From Clostridia bacterium (lineage in GTDB: Bacteria > Bacillota > Clostridia > Oscillospirales > Acutalibacteraceae): a stretch of 61,413 nucleotides of DNA. Position 1 is the stretch's first letter. Each line of letters begins with the position of its first letter. This document shows positions 45,837-55,427 of the stretch, in pieces. The translations under genes and the position numbers were made by a program. The stretch lies in contig JAUNLX010000008.1 in assembly GCA_030532035.1 (NCBI GenBank), positions 1 to 61,413 on the forward strand. The letters run 5' to 3'. The notes under the pieces were generated by a model, which made no database searches, was not told the DNA's origin, and worked only from the letters and a program-made list of their open reading frames with translations.

Positions 45837-45862
45837 GACCTGCTTTGCGGGTCTATTTTTTT
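45837..45862 (+). terminator. Riboswitch-controlled terminator
   Basis: GACCTGC-TTT-GCGGGTC stem followed by TATTTTTTT, directly after the THI element and before the thiC AAGGAG. Confidence 0.88.
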
Positions 45863-45874
45863 AAGGAGAAAAAA

Positions 45875-47188
45875 ATGAGAAATTACAAAACACAGTTAGA
45901 GGCTGCTAAAAAGGGAATTATTACCCCCGAAATGAAAATAGTTGCCAAAGATGAAAATGTTTCCGAAGAATATATATTGGAAAATGTTGCAAATGGAAGT
46001 ATCGTTATTCCGGCAAATATAAATCATAAAAGCATACACCCAAAAGGCATTGGAACTGGACTGAAAACCAAAATCAATGTCAATTTAGGTATTTCTAAAG
46101 ATGTCGCTGATATAGATTTGGAACTTTCCAAAGTACAGAAATCCATTGATATGGATGTTGATGCTATCATGGACCTCAGTAACTTCGGAAAAACGGAAGA
46201 ATTTAGAAAAAAATTAATTGAAATGTCCCCTGCTATGATTGGAACTGTTCCAATGTATGACGCAGTAGGATATTTAGATAAGGGTCTGCAAAAAATAAAA
46301 GCCGAAGAATTTTTAGAAGTTGTGAAAAAACATGCCCAAGACGGCGTTGACTTTGTGACAATTCATGCAGGAATCAACCAAAACACAGCCTCTGTATTTA
46401 TGAGAAATCCCAGAATGATGAATATTGTTTCTCGTGGCGGTTCCCTTTTATTCGGCTGGATGTATATGAATAAAGCGGAAAATCCTTTCTATGAATACTA
46501 TGATGAATTACTTGAAATTTGCCGAGAATACGATTTGACAATATCTTTAGGAGACGCAATGCGTCCAGGTGGTGGAGTTGACGCTACCGACGCTTCTCAA
46601 ATAACCGAGTTAATAACTTTAGGTGAACTCACTAAGAGAGCACGTGAAAGAGATGTTCAAGTTATGATTGAGGGCCCTGGACATATGCCGATAAATCAAA
46701 TTGAGGCAAATGTTTTACTTGAAAAACGACTTTGCCACAATGCGCCTTTTTATGTACTCGGACCGTTGGTTACAGATATAGCTCCCGGATACGATCACAT
46801 AACAAGTGCTATCGGCGGTGCAATTGCCGCAGCTGCAGGCGCAGACTTTTTATGCTATGTTACCCCTGCCGAACATCTTTGCTTACCTAATGCAGATGAT
46901 GTAAAAGAAGGAATAGTAGCTTCAAAAATCGCCGCCCATGCTGGAGATATAGCAAAGGGAATAAAAGGTGCTGCTGACTGGGATTATAAAATGAATGAAG
47001 CTCGCAGAGTTTTAGATTGGGAAAAGATGTTTGAGCTTGCAATAGATAGAGAAAAACCCGAAAAATACAGAAAAAATTCTCCTCCAGAAAAAGAAGATAC
47101 TTGTACCATGTGTGGCGAAATGTGTGCCGTTAAGAATATGAATAAAATTCTCAAAGGCGAAGATATAAAAATCGGAGAAGATGAATAA
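45875..47188 (+). CDS. thiC: Phosphomethylpyrimidine synthase ThiC
   Basis: This 437-residue radical-SAM enzyme converts AIR to HMP-P. Motifs seen are [51 protein letters not shown] and [16 protein letters not shown]. The C-terminal cluster motif is CTMCGEMC, spaced CX2CX3C, one residue shorter than the CX2CX4C of the E. coli enzyme. The start after AAGGAG is set by the riboswitch terminator upstream. Confidence 0.97.
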   Translation: MRNYKTQLEAAKKGIITPEMKIVAKDENVSEEYILENVANGSIVIPANINHKSIHPKGIGTGLKTKINVNLGISKDVADIDLELSKVQKSIDMDVDAIMDLSNFGKTEEFRKKLIEMSPAMIGTVPMYDAVGYLDKGLQKIKAEEFLEVVKKHAQDGVDFVTIHAGINQNTASVFMRNPRMMNIVSRGGSLLFGWMYMNKAENPFYEYYDELLEICREYDLTISLGDAMRPGGGVDATDASQITELITLGELTKRARERDVQVMIEGPGHMPINQIEANVLLEKRLCHNAPFYVLGPLVTDIAPGYDHITSAIGGAIAAAAGADFLCYVTPAEHLCLPNADDVKEGIVASKIAAHAGDIAKGIKGAADWDYKMNEARRVLDWEKMFELAIDREKPEKYRKNSPPEKEDTCTMCGEMCAVKNMNKILKGEDIKIGEDE

Positions 47189-47801
47189 AAAATTTTATTT
47201 AATTACTTCAAATCAAGATGATGATAAGATGATAAATATTGTAAACACTGCCCTAAAAGGTGGTGTTTCTATGTTGCAATTTAGAAATAAAGAAAAAACT
47301 GATTTGGAATACGAAAAAACTGCAATTAAACTCAAGAAACTCTGTGATGACTTTAATGTTCCTTTGATTATAAATGACAGACTCGATATTGCCCTTAAGA
47401 TCAAGGCAAATGGAGTTCATTTGGGACAAGATGATTTTGAAATTGCAAAAGCAAAAAAAATAATTCCCAAAAATTTTATTTTAGGAGCTACTGCTCACAA
47501 TTTAAAGGAAGCTAAATCTGCCGAACTTGCTGGTGCCGATTATTTGGGAATTGGAGATGTTTTTGGCACAGCTTCAAAAAGTGACACTCACAGAATAAAT
47601 TTAGAAAAACTCAAAAATATAAAAAGTCAAATTCAAATACCCATTTATGCTATAGGAGGAATAAGCATTGAGAATATTCCCCTATTAAATAGCAATTACT
47701 GTGATGGAATTGCCGTTATAGGGGCGGTCTTCAACGCAGAAAATCCTTTGAATGCAACAAAAAAAATAGTAGATTTATTGGAGAAATTCGATGACAAATA
47801 A
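47181..47801 (+). CDS. thiE: Thiamine phosphate synthase
   Basis: This 206-residue TIM-barrel enzyme joins HMP-PP and THZ-P to give thiamine phosphate. It shows [50 protein letters not shown] and AIGGIS. It overlaps thiC by 8 bp and the HAD gene by 11 bp. Confidence 0.96.
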   Translation: MNKKFYLITSNQDDDKMINIVNTALKGGVSMLQFRNKEKTDLEYEKTAIKLKKLCDDFNVPLIINDRLDIALKIKANGVHLGQDDFEIAKAKKIIPKNFILGATAHNLKEAKSAELAGADYLGIGDVFGTASKSDTHRINLEKLKNIKSQIQIPIYAIGGISIENIPLLNSNYCDGIAVIGAVFNAENPLNATKKIVDLLEKFDDK

Positions 47802-48444
47802 ACAGGGAATAATTTTTGATATGGACGGCACACTTTTAGATTCCATGCATGTTTGGATAAATCTTGCCGATGATATGTTAAAAAAGCTTGGAATAACGCC
47901 AAAAGAACAAATTTATGACATTGCTTCAGTGATGTCCCTTAAAGAAGCCGCCGAGTACTTCATTGACCTCTACAACATACCGAAATCTGTAGATGAAGTT
48001 TTAGATATGATACACAAGCATATTGAAGATTTTTACTTTAATAAAGTACAGACAAAAGAAAATGCAAAAGAAGTTTTGACCTATTTTTCAGAAAAAGGTG
48101 TACCAATGTCTGTTGCAACACTAACAAATAAACACTATACTGTTGGGGCTTTGAAACACTGCGAAATTTTTGATTTTTTCCATCCGATTTTGACTTGTGG
48201 TGAAATTGGGCATTATAAGACAGAACCAAATATTTTTTATGAATGTGCGAAAATAATGAAAACAGAGCCAGAAAACACTTTTGTAATTGAAGATTCCCTA
48301 TATGCTATTAAAACTGCAAAAAAATATGGTTTCATAACCGTTGGAATTGCAGATAAAAATGCAGAAAAAGATCGTGAAAAAATCAAAAAAGAAGCAGACT
48401 TCTTTATAGAAAATTTAACTGAATTAAAAGATGTGATTAAATGA
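47791..48444 (+). CDS. HAD phosphatase in thiamine operon
   Basis: This 217-residue haloacid-dehalogenase hydrolase has the nucleophile motif FDMDGTLLDS at 9-18, a helical cap, ATLTNK for the Thr, and VIEDSLYAIKTAK for the Asp pair. It is embedded in, and overlaps both neighbours of, the thiamine operon. ThiN needs free thiamine, whereas ThiE makes thiamine phosphate, and no ThiL is seen. This HAD is therefore a candidate thiamine-phosphate phosphatase (inference). Confidence 0.9.
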   Translation: MTNKQGIIFDMDGTLLDSMHVWINLADDMLKKLGITPKEQIYDIASVMSLKEAAEYFIDLYNIPKSVDEVLDMIHKHIEDFYFNKVQTKENAKEVLTYFSEKGVPMSVATLTNKHYTVGALKHCEIFDFFHPILTCGEIGHYKTEPNIFYECAKIMKTEPENTFVIEDSLYAIKTAKKYGFITVGIADKNAEKDREKIKKEADFFIENLTELKDVIK

Positions 48445-49205
48445 AAACTGTGCTTACAATTGCAGGAAGCGATAGTTGTGGCGGAGCTGGCATTGAAGCT
48501 GATATAAGAACTATTACTGATTTTAATTTACACCCTATGACAGCAATCACTGCCCTAACAATGCAAAACACCTGCAAGGTAAAAAAAATTTATCCCATAT
48601 CACCTGAATTTACATCAGATTTACTGGATAATTTATTTGAAGATATTATTCCAAATGCTGTAAAAATTGGAATGTTATATAATTCTGAAATGGCAAGAGC
48701 TGTCTATGAAAAACTTAAAAAATATGATATTAAAAATATAGTTTTAGACCCACTTTTAATTTCCGGTACCGGAACAGTCTTAACCAAAGACACAATAAGA
48801 GAAGTATTTGATGATGGATTTTTTTCAATCTGTACTCTCATTACCCCCAATGCCAGTGAAGCTTCAAAGCTTGCTCATATGGAAGTGAAAAATATTGATG
48901 ACGCTAAATTAGCAAGTAGAAAATTATCTGAGAGGCACCAAACTGCAGTTTTGATTAAGGGCGGACATTTAAATGATGAACAAGCTCTTGATATACTTTC
49001 ATATAAGGGAAAAGAATATATATTTTCAAATCCCAGACTTCCAAACTGCGATCCTCATGGTACAGGTTGTATTTTGTCTTCTGCAATAGCATCCAATCTT
49101 GCTTTAGGTAAAAATATTATTGATTCAGTTTCAATTTCTAAAGATTATCTTTATTCTAAATTGAAGAATGCAAAACAAATTGGAAAAGGTAAAAAACTCA
49201 TATAA
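48441..49205 (+). CDS. thiD: HMP/HMP-P kinase ThiD
   Basis: This 254-residue ribokinase-fold enzyme phosphorylates hydroxymethylpyrimidine twice. Features are TIAGSDSCGGAGIEADIRT, MLYNSEM, DPLLISGTG, TPNASEA, LIKGGH and DPHGTGCILSSAIA with the catalytic Asp replaced in the usual GTGCxxS loop context. Four-base overlap with the HAD gene. Last gene before a bidirectional terminator. Confidence 0.96.
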   Translation: MKTVLTIAGSDSCGGAGIEADIRTITDFNLHPMTAITALTMQNTCKVKKIYPISPEFTSDLLDNLFEDIIPNAVKIGMLYNSEMARAVYEKLKKYDIKNIVLDPLLISGTGTVLTKDTIREVFDDGFFSICTLITPNASEASKLAHMEVKNIDDAKLASRKLSERHQTAVLIKGGHLNDEQALDILSYKGKEYIFSNPRLPNCDPHGTGCILSSAIASNLALGKNIIDSVSISKDYLYSKLKNAKQIGKGKKLI

Positions 49206-49233
49206 AAAAGGCTCTGTAACAACAGAGCCTTTT
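49206..49233. terminator. Bidirectional terminator thiD/rplL
   Basis: GGCTCTGT-AACA-ACAGAGCC with A- and T-runs; it ends the thiamine operon and the convergent ribosomal operon. Confidence 0.92.
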
Positions 49234-49245
49234 ACTTTACTTAAA

Positions 49246-49626
49246 TTACTTAAGTTCAACTTTTGCGCCAGCTTCTTCAAGTTTAGCTTTTGCAGCTTCA
49301 GCGTCTTCTTTAGAAATTCCTTCTTTGATTTTGCTTGGAGCCTTGTCAACAAGACCTTTAGCATCAGCAAGTCCAAGACCTGTAATTTCTCTTACAGCCT
49401 TGATTACGTTGATTTTAGCAGCGCCTACTTCAGCAAGAACAACATCAAATTCGCTCTTTTCTTCAGCAGCTTCTCCGCCTGCGCCACCAGCAGCAGGTGC
49501 AGCAACAGCAGCAGCTGCAGATACTCCAAATTCTTCTTCTACTGCGTGAACAAGATCAGAAAGTTCAACAACAGTTAATTTTTTAAGTTCGTCAATAATT
49601 GCGGTTACTTTATCTTTATCAGCCAT
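49246..49626 (-). CDS. rplL: Ribosomal protein bL12
   Basis: This 126-residue stalk protein binds translation factors. It has an N-terminal dimerisation helix, Ala/Gly-rich hinge (about 40-60) and the conserved C-terminal domain ([21 protein letters not shown]). Start MADKDK after TGGAGGAAA. No rpoB follows, unlike in most bacteria. Confidence 0.98.
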   Translation of the reverse strand: MADKDKVTAIIDELKKLTVVELSDLVHAVEEEFGVSAAAAVAAPAAGGAGGEAAEEKSEFDVVLAEVGAAKINVIKAVREITGLGLADAKGLVDKAPSKIKEGISKEDAEAAKAKLEEAGAKVELK

Positions 49627-49658
49627 TTTATTTTCCTCCAATAGAATTTTATAAATTA

Positions 49659-50186
49659 TTATTCCGCAGTTTCGGCAGCGGGTGCCTCTTCTCCATTTTT
49701 GTCAACTAAAGCTTGAATTACTCTTGCAAAAGCGGCAATAGGAGCGTTAAATGCATTGCATACAGTTGCAAGCAAGATTTCTTTGCTCGGTAGAGTTGCG
49801 TATCTTTTAAGGAGCTCATCTGTCAATACAGCGCCTTCCGCATAACCTGCCTTGAGCTTGAAATTTTTATGTTCCTTTGCAAAATCATGTAAAAATCTTG
49901 CGGGAGCAGTAGTATCTTCATCAGAAATAGCAATTGCTGAATTTCCCTCAAATACTGCATCTTCAAAGCCCTCAATTTTTGCAGCTTCAAAAGCTCTCTT
50001 TAAGATAGAATTCTTAACAACTTTATAAGCAACATCATTTTCTCTGAGTTTACGACGAAGAATTGTATCATCAGTAACATTAACTCCACTGTAATCTACA
50101 ATAACTCCAGCCGCTGATTTAGTGAGTTGATCGGCGAGTTCAGATACCTGCTTTTTCTTCTGTTCTAAGATTTTTTCACTTGCCAC
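49659..50186 (-). CDS. rplJ: Ribosomal protein uL10
   Basis: This 175-residue stalk base protein anchors L7/L12 dimers. A GTG start at 50186 ([10 protein letters not shown] follows) is supported by GGGAGG eight bases upstream. The protein shows [10 protein letters not shown] and the L10-leader-regulated layout. Coupled to rplL 32 bp downstream. Confidence 0.97.
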   Translation of the reverse strand: MASEKILEQKKKQVSELADQLTKSAAGVIVDYSGVNVTDDTILRRKLRENDVAYKVVKNSILKRAFEAAKIEGFEDAVFEGNSAIAISDEDTTAPARFLHDFAKEHKNFKLKAGYAEGAVLTDELLKRYATLPSKEILLATVCNAFNAPIAAFARVIQALVDKNGEEAPAAETAE

Positions 50187-50211
50187 TCTGTTCACCTCCC
50201 ATTTTATAATT

Positions 50212-50310
50212 AAAAAACTCTTTCCGAAAAAGGAAAGAGTTTAAGAATTTATCTATTTACTCATTCCTCGGTAGGATTTAAATTACCTACTGTCTTCGGT
50301 TTGAACTTTT
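50212..50310 (-). promoter_or_regulatory. L10 leader with attenuator
   Basis: The leader contains the GTAGG/CCTAC core and GAAGACAGTAGGT with CCTACCGAGG known from L10 leaders. It is followed by a strong intrinsic terminator (50215-50225 with 50232-50242, then six T). Binding of L10-L12 would regulate rplJ-rplL. Confidence 0.9.
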
Positions 50311-50312
50311 AG

Positions 50313-50341
50313 ATGATAACATCAGTCTATTTATTTGTCAA
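50313..50341 (-). promoter_or_regulatory. Internal promoter for rplJ-rplL
   Basis: On the minus strand TTGACA (50336-50341), 17 bases, TATCAT (50313-50318) with TG extension, starting 10 bp past the rplA stop. Confidence 0.8.
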
Positions 50342-50350
50342 ATAATAAAT

Positions 50351-51040
50351 TTAGAATTTGTTAGTATTAACTTTAATTCCAGGTCCCATTGTTGTAGCAA
50401 TGCTACAAGATTTGATGTAATTTCCTTTGAGTGCCTTTGGTTTTGCCTTAATAACAGCGTCCATCAAAGTTTCAAAGTTTTCAAGCAATTTTTTGCCACC
50501 AAAACTTACTTTACCAATTGGACAATGCATAATATTCGCTTTATCAAGTCTGTATTCGATTTTACCAGCTTTTGCATCTGTTACTGCCTTTGCTGTATCT
50601 GGCGTAACTGTTCCAGCTTTTGGTGACGGCATAAGACCTCTGGGGCCTAAAATTTTACCAAGTCTTCCTACAAGTCCCATCATATCTGGTGTTGCAATAG
50701 CTACATCGAAATCTAATTTTTCATTTTTTTGAATAGAAGCTACTAATTCATCGGCTCCTACAATGTCAGCACCTGCTTTTTTAGCGTCTTCAGCTGCCTG
50801 TCCTTTTGCAAATACTGCAACTTTAACATCTTTTCCAGTTCCGTTAGGTAAAACAACAGCTCCCCTAACCTGTTGATCAGCGTGTCTTGAATCAACGCCA
50901 AGTCTCAAGTGCATTTCAACTGTTTCATCAAATTTTGCAACAGCTGTCTTTGTTACAAGCTCCATAGCCTCTTCGGGCTCGTATGCTTTTGTTTTATCTA
51001 TAAGCTTTACGCTTTCTTGATATTTTTTACCATGTTTCAT
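50351..51040 (-). CDS. rplA: Ribosomal protein uL1
   Basis: This 229-residue protein forms the mobile L1 stalk. It shows [24 protein letters not shown] and [21 protein letters not shown] spread over residues 44-150. A small hairpin (51057-51084) lies just before its ribosome site and matches one before rplK. Confidence 0.98.
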   Translation of the reverse strand: MKHGKKYQESVKLIDKTKAYEPEEAMELVTKTAVAKFDETVEMHLRLGVDSRHADQQVRGAVVLPNGTGKDVKVAVFAKGQAAEDAKKAGADIVGADELVASIQKNEKLDFDVAIATPDMMGLVGRLGKILGPRGLMPSPKAGTVTPDTAKAVTDAKAGKIEYRLDKANIMHCPIGKVSFGGKKLLENFETLMDAVIKAKPKALKGNYIKSCSIATTMGPGIKVNTNKF

Positions 51041-51056
51041 TTATAATTCCTCCATT

Positions 51057-51084
51057 TGTGGTAAACCGGATTTTTCCTCCCACA
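51057..51084 (-). promoter_or_regulatory. Leader hairpin before rplA
   Basis: Minus-strand TGTGG (51084-51080) pairs with CCACA (51061-51057) around GAGGAAAAA...GTTTA. It has the same layout as the hairpin before rplK, with a C-G to U-A change in the stem that keeps pairing. Confidence 0.6.
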
Positions 51085-51090
51085 CAGTGG

Positions 51091-51516
51091 CTAATCCTCG
51101 ACTTCAACACCCATACTTCTTGCAGTTCCAGCTACCATTTTAGCTGCACTTTCAACATTTGCTGCATTTAAATCGGGCATTTTCTGTTCTGCAATTTTTC
51201 TAACTTGTTCCATACTGATTTTAGCAACCTTTTCCTTGTTTGGAACTCCGGAAGCTTTTTCAATTTTACAAGCTTTCTTTATAAGAACAGCAGCAGGCGG
51301 AGTCTTTGTGATAAATGTAAATGAGTGATCCGCATAAACTGTAATAACAACTGGAACTGTAAGTCCCATATCAGCCTTTGTTCTCTCGTTAAATTCTTTT
51401 GTGAACGCCATTATATTTACGCCATGCTGACCTAAAGCCGGTCCAACCGGTGGTGCTGGCGTAGCCTGACCTGCAGGTATTTGAAGCTTAATATAGCCTA
51501 TAACTTTTTGAGCCAT
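51091..51516 (-). CDS. rplK: Ribosomal protein uL11
   Basis: This 141-residue protein supports the GTPase centre. It has [25 protein letters not shown] in its N-terminus and [11 protein letters not shown] at the C-terminus. The start MAQKVI follows AAGGAGG; the longer frame includes the leader hairpin. Precedes rplA by 50 bp. Confidence 0.98.
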   Translation of the reverse strand: MAQKVIGYIKLQIPAGQATPAPPVGPALGQHGVNIMAFTKEFNERTKADMGLTVPVVITVYADHSFTFITKTPPAAVLIKKACKIEKASGVPNKEKVAKISMEQVRKIAEQKMPDLNAANVESAAKMVAGTARSMGVEVED

Positions 51517-51532
51517 TTTTTCCTCCTTAAAT

Positions 51533-51562
51533 TGCGGTAAAAGTGAAAATTTTTCTCCCGCA
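51533..51562 (-). promoter_or_regulatory. Leader hairpin before rplK
   Basis: Minus-strand TGCGG (51562-51558) pairs with CCGCA (51537-51533) around GAGAAAAAT...TTTTA. Covarying copy of the rplA leader hairpin. Confidence 0.6.
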
Positions 51563-51574
51563 TATCGCAAAATC

Positions 51575-52123
51575 TTATACTGCGCTCTCTATTTGAGCAA
51601 GTTCAAGTTCTGCTTCTGTTTCTCTTCCGAACATTGAAATTTTAACATTTACTTTATTATTTTCTTTATCTATGGAAACAACCTTACCCGAGAAATCTTT
51701 AAGTGGTCCATCTATAATATTGACAATATCTCCGATTTCATAGGTTACAGAAATAGATTTCTTTTCTATTCCAATTCTTTCAACTTCTTCAGACGAAAGT
51801 GCTACTGGTTTACTTTCTGGACCTACAAATCCTGTAACACCTCTTGTATTTCTAATTATGTACCAAACATCGTCGTCTATTTTATAATTATTATTTTCGC
51901 CTAAAACTGAAAGTTTAACTAAAACATAACCGGGAAAAAGTTTCTTTTCCGTCTGCTTTTCTGTCTGTTCCTTTATTTCAGTAACAATTTCTGTGGGAAC
52001 TTTTACATCTAAAAGACGGTTTTCCATTCTTCCGTTTTCAATAAGTTTCTCTAAATGAGATTTAACCTTATTTTCATAACCGGAATATGTATGTATTACA
52101 TACCATTTTTCTTCTCTGTCCAT
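51575..52123 (-). CDS. nusG: Transcription factor NusG
   Basis: This 182-residue factor has an NGN domain ([41 protein letters not shown]) and a C-terminal KOW domain ([19 protein letters not shown]). It influences elongation, pausing and termination. In the usual secE-nusG-rplK order. Confidence 0.98.
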   Translation of the reverse strand: MDREEKWYVIHTYSGYENKVKSHLEKLIENGRMENRLLDVKVPTEIVTEIKEQTEKQTEKKLFPGYVLVKLSVLGENNNYKIDDDVWYIIRNTRGVTGFVGPESKPVALSSEEVERIGIEKKSISVTYEIGDIVNIIDGPLKDFSGKVVSIDKENNKVNVKISMFGRETEAELELAQIESAV

Positions 52124-52152
52124 TATTACCTCCCGTTATGATGATTTCTAAT

Positions 52153-52602
52153 CTAATTACTCAGAAATGTCATCACAGAAAACAGGGGATCGATGAACGC
52201 CTGTTTGTTTGCCATATTGTAAAATGCTCCGAGACCTTTAGATAATATGAAATCTAAAATCCAAACGAAAGCTCCGATGATTAAAATAAGAAGTAATACT
52301 ATTCCTGTATTCTTTAGTGTATCTATTGGTCGGCTCCAATTAATCTTTTTTAATTCAGCACGAACACCCTTGAAAAAGTCTACAAATTTATTTTTTGAGA
52401 TTTTAGAAGATTCATTTCCCTTAGAATTCTTCTTTTTATCAGAAGCTGATTTTTTCTCAGCTTGAAGTCTCTTTTTCTTAGCTTCTTTATATGGATTCGG
52501 ATTTTTGGCTTTTTTATTTTTGGTTGCAGTCTTCGTAGTATCTTTGTCGATACCTGAGCCTTTTTTTTCAGCAGAATTTGCAGCCTTGGTTTTTTTTGCC
52601 AT
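52153..52602 (-). CDS. secE: SecE preprotein translocase subunit with long basic extension
   Basis: This 149-residue protein ends with the SecE core: VRAELKKINWSRP, then one membrane helix (about 100-120). Most single-helix SecE are 60-80 residues. Here 75-80 extra residues, mainly Lys, Asn, Ser and Ala, precede it in the cytoplasm. It is part of the SecYEG channel. Operon position confirms identity. Confidence 0.95.
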   Translation of the reverse strand: MAKKTKAANSAEKKGSGIDKDTTKTATKNKKAKNPNPYKEAKKKRLQAEKKSASDKKKNSKGNESSKISKNKFVDFFKGVRAELKKINWSRPIDTLKNTGIVLLLILIIGAFVWILDFILSKGLGAFYNMANKQAFIDPLFSVMTFLSN

Positions 52603-52612
52603 TTTATTCTCC

Positions 52613-52762
52613 CTACTTAGTTTCTCTGTGAAGTGTATGTTTCTTGCAGAATCTGCAATACTTATTCATTTCTATTCTGTCAGGAGTGTTTTTCTTGTTT
52701 TTCATCGTGTCGTAATTGCGTTGTTTGCACTCCGTACAGGCGAGCGTGACTTTTGTTCTCAT
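52613..52762 (-). CDS. rpmG: Ribosomal protein bL33
   Basis: This 49-residue protein begins [19 protein letters not shown] after TGGAGGTG. It has zinc-binding cysteines in CTEC and CRFC, so it is the zinc (C+) form of L33. First gene of the rpmG-secE-nusG-rplKA operon. Confidence 0.97.
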   Translation of the reverse strand: MRTKVTLACTECKQRNYDTMKNKKNTPDRIEMNKYCRFCKKHTLHRETK

Positions 52763-52852
52763 ATTGAGCACCTCCATTAAAATTTGACTGTCGTCATAAA
52801 GTCTCCCTCTATTTTCGAGCAACAAAAAAGAACCCCGAAAAGAGGTGAGCAA

Positions 52853-52881
52853 AATATAACATAATTTAAACTTTTCGTCAA
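52853..52881 (-). promoter_or_regulatory. Promoter of rpmG-secE-nusG-rplKA operon
   Basis: On the minus strand TTGACG (52876-52881), 17 bases, TATATT (52853-52858). Confidence 0.8.
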
Positions 52882-52935
52882 GTATTAATTTTGCTCCAAA
52901 GCCTCTATTTTCAATAAAAATTTTAATTTTTATAA

Positions 52936-52969
52936 AATAAAAAACCGACTTTCAAAATTGAAAGTCGGT
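52936..52969 (-). terminator. Terminator of bL25 gene
   Basis: ACCGACTTTCAA/TTGAAAGTCGGT stem with AA loop, then T-rich on the minus strand. Confidence 0.88.
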
Positions 52970-52975
52970 ATATCA

Positions 52976-53647
52976 TTATTCTTCTGTTTTTTCTTCGGCT
53001 TCGTCTTCTTTTTTAGCTCCAACAACTTCAACATCAGCTGCTGCTGTTTCTTCATCAGAAGCTTCCTCTGCCGCTTCAGCTGCTGCTGCAGCTTTAACCA
53101 AGTCATAGGTTGTAAATATCAACAAATCTTCTTCAGCAAGAACTTTAATTCCCTTTGGAACATCAAGGTCTTTAACATGGAAACTTGTTTCTCCATCAAT
53201 ATTTGAAACATCAATATCAATTGAGTTTGGAATGTCTGTTGGAAGACCCTCAACTTCGAGTTGTTCAACTTGAAGAATAAGACCAAGCTTTTTCTTCGGA
53301 AGTAATTCATCTCCAATAATTTTAACTTCAACTTCTGTTTTAATTTCTTGGTCAAGTGAAACATGTTGGAAATTAGCGTGAAGAAGTTCTCCAGTTATTG
53401 GATCGTGTTGCATTTCCATAACCATAGCAGTGTATTTTACTTTTCCAGCATTGAGTGTAAAAACTGCCGATCTACCCTCAGTTGAAAGAATTTTCAAAAA
53501 TGCGCTCTTATCTACTGCAATTATAGTAGATTCCTTTCCGCTATTTGAAATAACTGCCGGAATCATACCTTCTTGACGAAGTTTATTATTTTTGCCCTTG
53601 CTCATAGATTCACGGACATTCGCTTTTAATTCTGTGAATTTTTGCAT
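52976..53647 (-). CDS. rplY: Ribosomal protein bL25/general stress protein Ctc
   Basis: This 223-residue CTC-type L25 binds 5S rRNA with its N-terminal domain (about 1-95: ANVRESMSKGKNNKLRQEGMIPAVI) and has a second beta domain, then an acidic Glu/Ala-rich tail of about 40 residues. Ctc proteins are general stress proteins in Bacillus. Monocistronic. Confidence 0.94.
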   Translation of the reverse strand: MQKFTELKANVRESMSKGKNNKLRQEGMIPAVISNSGKESTIIAVDKSAFLKILSTEGRSAVFTLNAGKVKYTAMVMEMQHDPITGELLHANFQHVSLDQEIKTEVEVKIIGDELLPKKKLGLILQVEQLEVEGLPTDIPNSIDIDVSNIDGETSFHVKDLDVPKGIKVLAEEDLLIFTTYDLVKAAAAAEAAEEASDEETAAADVEVVGAKKEDEAEEKTEE

Positions 53648-53780
53648 ATTACTACCTCTAACTATTACATTAAATTTGCCGTATTTATGTTACGGCTTTA
53701 TTCAACTGCGTTTTTTGACGAATTATATAATAACATTAAAAGAATATTTTTACAAATATTTTTAATACAAGCAATCAAAT

Positions 53781-55103
53781 TTAATTTGCTTTCTTTCTCT
53801 CTCTTATAATAAATCTTATCGGTGTCGCCTCAAAATCAAAGGCATCTCTTATACGATTTTCAATATATCTTTGATAACTATAATGAAACAATTCTTTGTC
53901 ATTGACAAAAATTACAAAAGTAGGAGGATTTATCCCCGCTTGAGTCATATAAAACAACTTGAGCATTTTACCTTTATCAGTTGGGGGTTCTGTTCTAAGC
54001 ACAGCTTCATTTAGCATATCGTTGAGCTTACCAGTTGGAATTCTCTTATTATTGTTTTCATAAGCTTTTTTTATAGAATTAAAAAGCTTGTCTATTCTGG
54101 AATTATTAAGAGCAGATATAAAAACTATGGGTGCATAGGACATAAAGGCAAATTTTTCTCTGAGTTTATCTGCTTCTTTTTTCATTGTATTTGTGGATTT
54201 TTCGATTAAATCCCATTTATTTACGCAAATGACAACGCCTTTTCCGCTCTCCAAAGCTAAAGAAGAAACTTTAGAATCTTGAACGGTAAATCCCTCACTT
54301 GCATCTATCATAATTACACAGACATCAGCTCGTTCAACTGCGAGTTTGGCACGAAGATTAGAATATTTTTCAATTTCCTCGTTTATCTTGCTTTTTCGTC
54401 TAAGTCCCGCAGTATCAATAAAGACAAAATCTCCGTACTTGTTTTGAACATAGCTATCGACTGCATCCCTTGTAGTACCTGCAATATCGGAAACAATGTG
54501 TCTGTTTTCTCCCAAAACGGCATTTACAAGTGATGATTTGCCTACATTCGGTTTACCTATTACAGCAACTTTTATTTTTTCACTATAATCTTCATCTTCA
54601 TCTTTTTCTGGGCAAAGTTCAAATAACTTATCTAAAATTTCCCCTGTTCCGAGTCCATGAATAGAGGAAACTGAAAAAACTTCTGGAAAAGAAAGATTAT
54701 AAAATTCATAAAATTCAGCCGGCAATTCACCGGGACTATCACATTTATTTACTGCTACAACAACAGGTTTGCCACTTTTTTTTAGTAAGTTTGCAATTTC
54801 AATGTCAGACGAAGTTATACCGTCAGGAAAAGAGGTAACAAAAATTATGACATCGGCGCTATCAATAGCAATAGCAGTTTGTGTACGAATTAGCTTTGAC
54901 ATTCCGCCTTCAAATCCGGGTTCAATTCCTCCAGTATCTATTAAGATAAAATCTTTGTTGAGCCATTCGCCTTTGGCATAAATTCTATCTCTTGTAACAC
55001 CTGGCGTGTCATGGGTTATAGAAACTCTTTTTCCTATAAGCCTGTTAAAAAGAGTGCTTTTGCCGACATTGGGTCTGCCGACTATCGCAAATACTGGTAG
55101 CAT
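53781..55103 (-). CDS. der: Ribosome assembly GTPase Der
   Basis: This 440-residue protein has two GTPase domains in tandem (P-loops GRPNVGKST at 8-16 and GKPNVGKSS near 185) and a C-terminal KH-like domain. It acts in late 50S assembly. Start MLPVFAIVG follows GGGGGAA. Confidence 0.97.
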   Translation of the reverse strand: MLPVFAIVGRPNVGKSTLFNRLIGKRVSITHDTPGVTRDRIYAKGEWLNKDFILIDTGGIEPGFEGGMSKLIRTQTAIAIDSADVIIFVTSFPDGITSSDIEIANLLKKSGKPVVVAVNKCDSPGELPAEFYEFYNLSFPEVFSVSSIHGLGTGEILDKLFELCPEKDEDEDYSEKIKVAVIGKPNVGKSSLVNAVLGENRHIVSDIAGTTRDAVDSYVQNKYGDFVFIDTAGLRRKSKINEEIEKYSNLRAKLAVERADVCVIMIDASEGFTVQDSKVSSLALESGKGVVICVNKWDLIEKSTNTMKKEADKLREKFAFMSYAPIVFISALNNSRIDKLFNSIKKAYENNNKRIPTGKLNDMLNEAVLRTEPPTDKGKMLKLFYMTQAGINPPTFVIFVNDKELFHYSYQRYIENRIRDAFDFEATPIRFIIRERKKAN

Positions 55104-55124
55104 ATTTCCCCCTTTCACATAATA

Positions 55125-55151
55125 AAAGACGGAAAAGCTTAGCTTTTCCGT
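55125..55151 (-). terminator. Terminator of rpmF
   Basis: ACGGAAAAGC-TTA-GCTTTTCCGT then CTTTTATTA on the minus strand, between rpmF and der. Confidence 0.75.
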
Positions 55152-55177
55152 TTCCTCATAACAATTATAAACTAAGA

Positions 55178-55357
55178 TTAATCTTTATCAATAACCTTTT
55201 TACCGTTATAATTTCCACAAGCCGGACAAACTTTGTGAGGCATTTTATATTCCCCGCAACTTGGACATTTCACAAGTGTGGGTGCAGCAAGCTTCCACGC
55301 ACTAGCTCTTCTTTTCTTTCCCTTTGTAGATGATACTCTTCTCTTAGGTACTGCCAC
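55178..55357 (-). CDS. rpmF: Ribosomal protein bL32
   Basis: This 59-residue protein starts with GTG (AVPKRRVSSTKGKKRRA follows) after AAGGAGGGG. Zinc cysteines are CPSC and CPAC. It is alone, with a consensus promoter; no yceD (DUF177) partner is directly upstream as is common. Confidence 0.97.
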   Translation of the reverse strand: MAVPKRRVSSTKGKKRRASAWKLAAPTLVKCPSCGEYKMPHKVCPACGNYNGKKVIDKD

Positions 55358-55392
55358 TTAAACCCCTCCTTTTTCGCTTAATCGCAAGCGTT

Positions 55393-55421
55393 ATTATATA
55401 TTTAAATGATTTTTTTGTCAA
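55393..55421 (-). promoter_or_regulatory. Consensus promoter of rpmF
   Basis: On the minus strand TTGACA (55416-55421), exactly 17 bases, TATAAT (55393-55398). All twelve consensus positions match. Confidence 0.9.
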
Positions 55422-55427
55422 TATATT

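Noticed and set aside
45809..45874. Extended thiC start
   Set aside because: The added residues are encoded by the TPP riboswitch and terminator; the ATG at 45875 has AAGGAG.
49325..49549. Ala/Ser-rich plus-strand frame
   Set aside because: Complement of the rplL hinge; no ribosome site.
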